Shown here piece by piece: positions 57,240-64,000 of a stretch of 64,000 bases of DNA. Numbering within the stretch: the stretch's first letter is position 1; each line of letters begins with the position of its first letter. The notes under the pieces were generated by a model. It did no database searches. It was not told the DNA's origin and saw only the letters and a program-made list of their open reading frames with translations. The stretch comes from Epiperipatus broadwayi (lineage: Eukaryota > Onychophora > Udeonychophora > Euonychophora > Peripatidae), in contig JAQFVV010000028.1 in assembly GCA_028023455.1 (NCBI GenBank), positions 1,375,501-1,439,500 of the forward strand. The letters run 5' to 3'. The position numbers and the translations under genes are program-made.

Positions 57240-58080
57240 CTTATCATTGAAACATAATAATAATAATTTCATAGTTTAATCACTTAACTTATTAACTTTT
57301 TTTTTGAGATAATGCTCAGTTTATATTCAATAATGATTTAAATCAAAGTAGTTTTAGTGAGCGTTTTTGATCGAAATTATCTTACAATGTTCACGTTATA
57401 ATGTGTCTTTTTAGTTACAGTATTTTATTTTGTTGTTGTTTTGTTTTAATAAAAATCCCCACCTCCTACAATATTAATGATGTTCATGATTGATGTTCGC
57501 TATTATTTAAAATTTTCTCGAATAATATTTTTGAAAGTTTTATTACGTAATTAATTTAAATTTCTAAGCATAATTTTATTTCCGAAATTGGAGCTCTAAT
57601 TTATATTTTAAAACTTATATAAAAAGTTTCAATTCATTTGCTTTAGAAAGGGACTCAATCCAGTTATTGTAATACCATAAATTATGAATCGTTATTCTTT
57701 AAATAATAGAACAGAAAAAAAAAAAGAGTTAATGTTGAACCCACATTAAAGTAATAACCAGCAAAGGCAGGGGATGAGTTTTATGAGCAAAATTTACATC
57801 GTCAAAGTGAAAATGTGGTTCAGCTATCAAAATAGCCATAAACATATGGCTTTGTTTTCCTTTTTTCCTCAACCTTAACAATCTTCGAGAGACATCAATC
57901 AAAAAACATTTGGTAGAAAAAAGAAAAGTTTGCAGATATAAAAGAATTCTATTAATAATTTCTTAAAACGTAAGTAGCTGAAAGAAGCCTCGCGTTTCTA
58001 TAAGTACATTAACATAATCTTAACATTTTTCCTTTATAAATTTTTTAAATAAAACATGGAGGAAATCTTTTAACAATGTA
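57240..58080. other. AT-rich spacer without recognisable gene
   Basis: The stretch 57780-57990 is slightly less AT-rich but shows no convincing frame or splice pair. Confidence 0.4.
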
Positions 58081-58084
58081 TATA

Positions 58085-58320
58085 ATACATATAAATAGTT
58101 AATAATATTTCTGTTGTATAATTTTCACTATATCCCTCTCACGCAAGATAGGCACTGCGTTCTACTAGCTTTTAATATCTTGTGGAGGGATGTAATCATA
58201 AACATATGGCCAAAGACGTAAAAAAAAAGATCTATGATTACCGAGACGCACATTTCATTCTAAACCAACACTCATCAGTTGGCCCAGATCACAATCTCTT
58301 ATGCATATCAAATAGTTATT
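58085..58320. repeat. TTTCTGTAGTATAATTTTC repeat with FB2 core
   Basis: Same order as 53770-53990: AATATTTCTGTTGTATAATT, TTCTACTAGCTTTTAATATC, CGAGACGCACATTTC, CACTCATCAGTTGGCCCAGA, CACAATCTCTTATGCATATC. It is a solo copy. Confidence 0.5.
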
Positions 58321-58678
58321 TATCTCATTAAGGGGAAATATGTAATGCACTTGGCACTGAGTAAATAGCCTACATTACCAGTAGCTTTCTGGAGAGCTAA
58401 AGGTAATTAAATTGATTTTCAAACGGAAAAAATAAAACAGACATGTCTGCAATAATTAAATAATAATGGAATCGTTTACTGCTCAAGAGTTTTGAAGAAA
58501 TGTGAGCACTGGATGCGGGCAGAACTTAGCATGATTCTTGGATTTGGATTCCACAGTATACCAGTTTATCAAATAATGCAATCCCCAGGATAACTGAATG
58601 AAGCAGCTCTATCTACTGTGCTTTCTTTGAGAACCCAAACAATAAGTCATAAATAACTGAATCATGTAAAATACTTTT

Positions 58679-59323
58679 TAGCAAAAAACTTTTTATTGTA
58701 CATATATGCATACACAATCTTATGTTTTGACTGCCCTGCAATCTTCTAAAGAGCTATGATATAATGAACAAAATAAAATACATAACTATATAAAAAATAC
58801 AATAAAAATGTAAACAATAAAATTAATAAAAAAATAAAAATATCAAATATAACAAAACATAATAAAACTAAAATAAATATTAATATAATGAAATCCAAAT
58901 AAAATAAAATAGATACAATATAAATATAAAATAAATATAAATTATACATGTGTATTCCGAGCTGAATATATGCATATTCATGAACAAACTATTAATTTAA
59001 ATATATTATTCATATGTATATATACAGTCAGGGATCCACATGTATAATTTATATTTATATTGTATATTCAGTTTATTTTATTTTATATTACCTGGATTAT
59101 TTTATTTGGGTTTGATTATATTTATTTCAGTTTTATTATGTTTTTCATATTTGATGCTTTTTTATTACTTTATTAATTTTATTTTTTACATTTTTATGGT
59201 ATCATTTATGTAGTTATGCATTTTATTTTGTTCATTATATCACAGCTCTGAAGAAGACTGCAGGACAATCGAAATCTAAGTTTATGTATGCACATATATA
59301 TACAATAAAAAGTTTTTTTGCTA
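58679..59323. repeat. 645 bp palindrome, long version of the 43.6 kb hairpin
   Basis: Outer arms TAGCAAAAAACTTTTTATTG, CACAATCTTATGTTTTGACT, CCCTGCAATCTTCTAAAGAG pair with CTCTGAAGAAGACTGCAGGA, AATCGAAATCTAAG, CAATAAAAAGTTTTTTTGCT. Inner arms are AT-rich and also pair: the 58748-58920 stretch of AAATAAAATA words against 59050-59240. The minus-strand frame there (low-complexity I/L/F/Y) is not a gene. Confidence 0.65.
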
Positions 59324-59324
59324 C

Positions 59325-59620
59325 AAAGTGCTCAAAGTAGAGTGAATAAATTACAATTGTATAAGATATTACAGAAGTATAAAAAATGTGGTCAATTTGG
59401 TAATAGTTCTTGAAATTGATCTTGGAATATGGTTCTATGATTAGGATTGAAATGTAGGTGGAATCATATGGTCATTTATAAATATATGTGGGTATAGAAA
59501 ATTTTGTTTCATGAAATAAACAAGTTTTGTAAAGAAAATGATAATAAACATGTAACCTTAGAATTAAGCTAGCACTAATTTCATTGATAAAAGTGCATGT
59601 TATTAACTTTTAGTAATAAT
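59325..59620. other. AT-rich spacer without recognisable gene
   Basis: Nothing supportable seen between the palindrome and the SINE. Confidence 0.4.
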
Positions 59621-59630
59621 GGATGCCAAA

Positions 59631-59769
59631 ACTTATGACCTCCTCTTGTCAAGCATTGTTAGCCGATCGGTCATCGAAGCCGCCTTGCAAGCAAGTAATT
59701 GGTTGCAGACAGTTGTGGGTCCATGTCCCAGCCGATGCTATGACATATGAAAAAAAAAAACTTATGACC
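59631..59769 (+). mobile_element. tRNA-derived SINE, type A, with 10 bp duplication
   Basis: The body has CATTGTTAGCCGATCGGTCA (box A), GCCGCCTTGCAAGCAAG (anticodon region), GTTGTGGGTCCATGTCCCAG (decayed box B) and CCGATGCTATGACATATG plus an A-run. ACTTATGACC occurs at 59631-59640 and again at 59760-59769. Box B has lost the TTCGA core, so this copy is probably not transcribable. The giant microsatellite starts about 45 bases downstream. Confidence 0.85.
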
Positions 59770-59809
59770 AAATATAACTTGTCAGATAATATTTGGTCAT
59801 TTGATAACA

Positions 59810-60204
<395 letters not shown>

Positions 60205-61820
60205 AGAATTTATCTACCGTTGTAGATTAATGAAGTATGTGTATTGATTTAATTACAGTAATTTGTAGTTAAATCATTGTAATTAATAATTGTTATGCCA
60301 ATTTAAAAATACTTTTATAAACAATACATATACCTTTATCCTGATTAACACTGGAACGTTATTTAAGTATTCACTATAGTGATCATCATCGATTTGTGCA
60401 TATTATTTTGATTTACAATAAATTATTTAATATTACAGTCTTTAAAAAAAAATTGAAACTTTTTAAAATTTATCCACCATTTTTTCAACATGGCAGTCAA
60501 GAAATGGGCAACCATTTTGTAAGATTGATGATATCATAGGATAATGATTTAATTAAACTGTATCATCTGAAAATTATGACATTCACGCTAAAAATATATA
60601 ATAGAATTTATTTATTATACAATGTGCAATATTATTTTAATTATAGACTAAAATAAGATTAATATACTTCACTGACATGTTTATGCAGTGACTTTATAAA
60701 AATTTTAATCCATAAAAGTGATAGGTTAATCAATGTACACATTTTACAATTAAATATTAATGCACTTCGTTTTGTTATGTGATCAAAGGAAGTGACTTAT
60801 TGTACAGAAAGAAACTGACATTTTTTTGATTTTATAATCATTAAAGATAAAAATCTTTATTTTGGATATGTCATAAATGAAAGCATCTTAAAAAGTCACT
60901 GGATTAAAATGTAAATAAAACGCATTAACCATCTTGGAATGTTCAATTTTCCTAATCTCATATTTTACAAATGGTTCCATTATCCTTGAACATATCACAA
61001 ACGTCTATATCTTTTGCTTTTATTTTTTGTATTAATTTTAGGTTAAAGGAGAGAGATGTTTTTAATCTTTTTTTCCAAAACATTTATCTTAATTCAACCT
61101 TTTTAAAAAAAATGAAATCAACATGCTTGCTCTATTACATAATTTCTTTATAAGCTTACATATATGTTTCCAAGAACTTCATCTAATCTATATCAAACTA
61201 CTATGAACTTGAATAAAAAATAAATTCCATATGATATAAGATCTATATAAGTATGTAAGCAAGTTCGCTTGCATCCTATTTCTAGGACTTTTTTAAATTT
61301 TAGGCTGTTAGTTTGCCTAGTAGGAAAAGAATAAAAGGTAGCTATTGGATGTGTGAATGCATTAGTTTTATATTTGAATTCTAATCCTTATTCATAAACA
61401 AAAAGCTAGAAAGTTGTCTGGAAAGATAGTTAGTTATTCAAAATTACAATAGATGTGTCGAGAGCGGAGCGAAGAGCTCAGCGTCAAAACTATGCTTTTT
61501 TATATTTAGAATATGTTTAGTCTTTTTCACAGTGTATTCCATTCAATGTTTTTTTTACATTTAAATTAATTAATAATATGTACCACATGTTTGGAATCCT
61601 TTTATTTAAATCACCTATTTCATTTTTAAAAGCAAATCTTTCCAATGACGATTATTTTTTTATACAACAATAGAATATTCCATGACCCATCACATGACTT
61701 CAGCTTATTGCTGCTATAATAACACACTTTTATACTTATTTATGCAACTTAGTGTAAGCTTTAAAAAACAATGATAGTTGCCAGATGGCAGTGCTTTCTA
61801 AGGCTTACCATAATATAAAT
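60205..61820. other. AT-rich spacer with one small GC-rich islet
   Basis: The only notable item is GTGTCGAGAGCGGAGCGAAG, AGCTCAGCG at about 61456-61484, followed by a T6 run near 61496. I found no exon or repeat family. Confidence 0.35.
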
Positions 61821-61825
61821 GTCTG

Positions 61826-62130
61826 AAAGCAGAAAGGGTACAAATAATGAAGTTGTGGAAGAATAAATATGAACAAAGTGATTATACAGAAAATGGCTTA
61901 TTGGTTTTTATGCTGGGTTTGGGAAAGGATAAGAAGTTTTTAAATATAAAGCCATGAAGTTGACAAAGATTATGTTGTGAAAATGGGATTGAGCAGGATA
62001 GAAAAGAATATGGGAAAACTTGGAGTGGGGAATGGAAAGGGAAGTCAAAGTGGCAATAGGTTTCTCTGAGCATAAATGCTGAGAGATTATTGACTCCATA
62101 TAAAAAGAAGACGCAGTACATCACATCACA
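61826..62130 (+). pseudogene. LINE 3' end, second copy
   Basis: Matches 17086-17375 over about 300 bp: GCAGAAAGGGTACAAATAAT, AACAAAGTGATTATACAGAA, GGTTTTTATGCTGGGTTTGG, AGGTTTCTCTGAGCATA, GCTGAGAGATT. It starts later than the 16.6 kb copy (5' truncation) and ends at the same region, so it defines the family's 3' end. It is not a gene on either strand. Confidence 0.6.
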
Positions 62131-62139
62131 TAAGTGGTA

Positions 62140-63798
62140 TAGAGAAGATGAAAAAGTATGTTGCTAAAACAAGAATAGGTAAACTGAAGTCATATGATAG
62201 GTCATGTGATATTTTATTGGTGCATATCAACTGCTGGCCACAGGAGAAAGGTGATTTTAGTTATTTAAAAACTAAGGACACCATAATATATAGAAATTGA
62301 AGTGGATTCAGTCCTCTATGACTATACAAACAAGTTAATTTAGATTGAAAACGTATGTTTTTCAGTCTGGGCTAATAATTTGATATTATAATATACAGGA
62401 AAATGATAGGACTCAGAGTGAAGGTGCATTATAACCTAATGATCCAATTGCATCGTTTCACAATCCAAAGCTCTACATACTTGAAACAATCCTGGGGATT
62501 ATGAATAGGAAAGCATGGAATAATGATTTATTATCTGACAATTATCACTGTTTTCTGAATCTTACATTAAATGGCACAAAGAGATAAAATAGTACATTAT
62601 TATATATATTTTATATAATAATAGCATTAGTATTTTGTGAAAGTAAACTTTTGTAAATATCTTTTTAAAATCTGGCAATTAAATTTGAGATTTGCTAAAT
62701 TCTAATCATTGCTTTAATATTTCTGTATATTTTAAAGTATACAATTCTATTTATGAAAATTTATCTGTAGTATAGTACTAAGATCTGCGAAACTGTTTAA
62801 ATTTATAAATATAGTAAAACTGCAAGGATGTTCCAATCTGTAAGTGCAAACTTATTCTATATTACTCCGTGTTTATATTAAATTGCATTGAATGCTCTGA
62901 AAACATAGGATTATTACTAATAGTAAAAGTGTTAACTAGCCATGACTTTAAAAATAAATATCAATTTTATTTAGTTCCATTACTATTCTAGCCACGTTTA
63001 TTTATTTACTTTTTAAATGAAAATCTATTTTTGTATAATTCCAGCATCTTCTTTTATCTAATTCACACATCTCATAGGTTGTCACTTTCTAGGTCTTTCT
63101 CAATTTTGTCTCTTTTCTGTCATCTCTTTTAATGTTGTTTCAAGAGTATTCAAACTTTTAATTCTTAGAGCGAAGTTAGGATATCTATTTGTTTTTTCAA
63201 CTAAACATTTCACTTTCGATCTTCTCAAAAAAAAAAAAAAGTGCTATATTTAAAGAATATTTCAAAATTCACATTTAATTGTATTTAGTGACCTTTATAT
63301 TACATTCAGAAAATTTATAACTATATTTTGTTTTGTACAAATTTGAAAATAATACTTTAACATAATTATCTTTATTTAAACTGCACCTTTATTAAGAAGT
63401 TGATCTTTAGTAATAATAACCATTTATATAATATGTAATTTAGAAAGCTTCAAGTGAAAATTTATTTAAATAAAATCAAAACTATGTAGTCAATTTTGTC
63501 AAACAACAACTATAAAAAAAATAAAAAAACAACAAAACGTCTGATATATTGAGCTATATAAATTTTGAACAGTTAATTCATTTTTTCTAATTTCGAAAAA
63601 TTCTAATATAAAGAGTCAAGTTTAATTTTGTTACTAGACCAAGGACAATCTATTGCTTTTGGTTCATCCTATGGATATTTGCATTAACATTCAATAATTC
63701 GAGTCCATTTAGTCCAATTTCTGCAGATTTTAAAATATTTTTTATAAGTAATAATATTAAGCAACCACTCGTAAATCAATATGGCCAATTCTAACTCC
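62140..63798. other. AT-rich spacer without recognisable gene
   Basis: I saw nothing supportable; an A13 run lies near 63228-63240. Confidence 0.4.
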
Positions 63799-63839
63799 CA
63801 AAAAAAAAAAAAAAAAAAAAAGAAAAGAAAGAAAAAAAA
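63799..63839 (+). repeat. 41-base A-rich homopurine tract
   Basis: A22 followed by GAAAAGAAAGAAAAAAAA. It could be the tail of an unrecognised retroposed copy, but no SINE or LINE body was seen just upstream. Confidence 0.85.
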
Positions 63840-64000
63840 CTGTTCTAGAAATGAATTTTGTGATGAGTATAGCAACTAAGACCCACAAGTACATCCAGAT
63901 GTAGAACATAGTTTATTCTACAGTGTACTTGATATTTTGTGATGTCTTTTTATAAATTTATTATATAGGCTGTAACCTCAAGAATGTGCGCGTAAAAATG

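Noticed and set aside
61456-61500. GC-rich islet followed by T6, as a small Pol III RNA gene
   Set aside because: No box A/box B pair or known RNA fold could be identified.

Overview
This 64 kb window is AT-rich (by eye about 70-75% A+T) animal nuclear DNA, most likely from an invertebrate. The case for a metazoan rests on RTE-type LINE copies, several families of tRNA-derived SINEs with target-site duplications, a mariner transposase remnant, a hAT-like non-autonomous element, long simple repeats, and no long open reading frames outside retroelements. Mollusc, flatworm or arthropod would all fit; no single-copy gene could be recognised that would settle the clade. There is no operon, phage, plasmid or CRISPR structure. 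I see no complete protein-coding gene. The best gene-like signal is a possible 3'-terminal exon on the minus strand at 1335-1430. Weaker coding-like or promoter-like islets lie at 6348-6596, 18157-18252, 25888-26126, 46460-46548 and 50820-51306.

Layout. 1-16 kb: AT-rich spacer with many inverted repeats, a degraded RTE 3' end (4.3 kb), tRNA-SINE head-to-head dimers (4.8 and 10 kb), a long palindrome with tRNA-like termini (8.2-8.9 kb) and two copies of a diverged ~1 kb unit (5.5 and 12 kb). 16-25 kb: a LINE C-terminal fragment (16.6 kb), a near-full-length but dead RTE LINE on the minus strand (18.8-21.6 kb), a 200 bp palindrome with a 14 bp duplication (22.7 kb) and a third copy of the ~1 kb unit. 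25-29 kb: the most unique-looking stretch. 29-34 kb: a 5'-truncated RTE LINE on the plus strand inside TA repeats, then three back-to-back palindromes. 34-46 kb: SINEs with clear duplications, more SINE dimers, a mariner remnant, an inverted-repeat family rich in X-box-like motifs (38.8-39.5 kb), and a nested palindrome-in-palindrome (40.5-42.2 kb). 46-54 kb: (TA)31, a hAT-like element with an 8 bp duplication (48.6-49.2 kb), a seven-copy tandem array with three-unit higher-order structure (51.3-52.0 kb) and a 1.27 kb rearranged palindrome with a 13 bp duplication (52.4-53.7 kb). 54-64 kb: a LINE remnant, a ~125 bp minisatellite, further palindromes, a SINE, and a 392 bp three-phase tetranucleotide microsatellite.

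The dominant theme is palindromy: about 30 inverted repeats of 60 bp to over 1 kb, falling into several recurring families. Two families carry tRNA-like Pol III box A/box B motifs in each arm, and at least three palindromes have direct flanking repeats of 13-20 bp like those left by LINE-driven retroposition. All coordinates were read by eye; ends of diverged repeats are accurate to roughly 10-30 bases.
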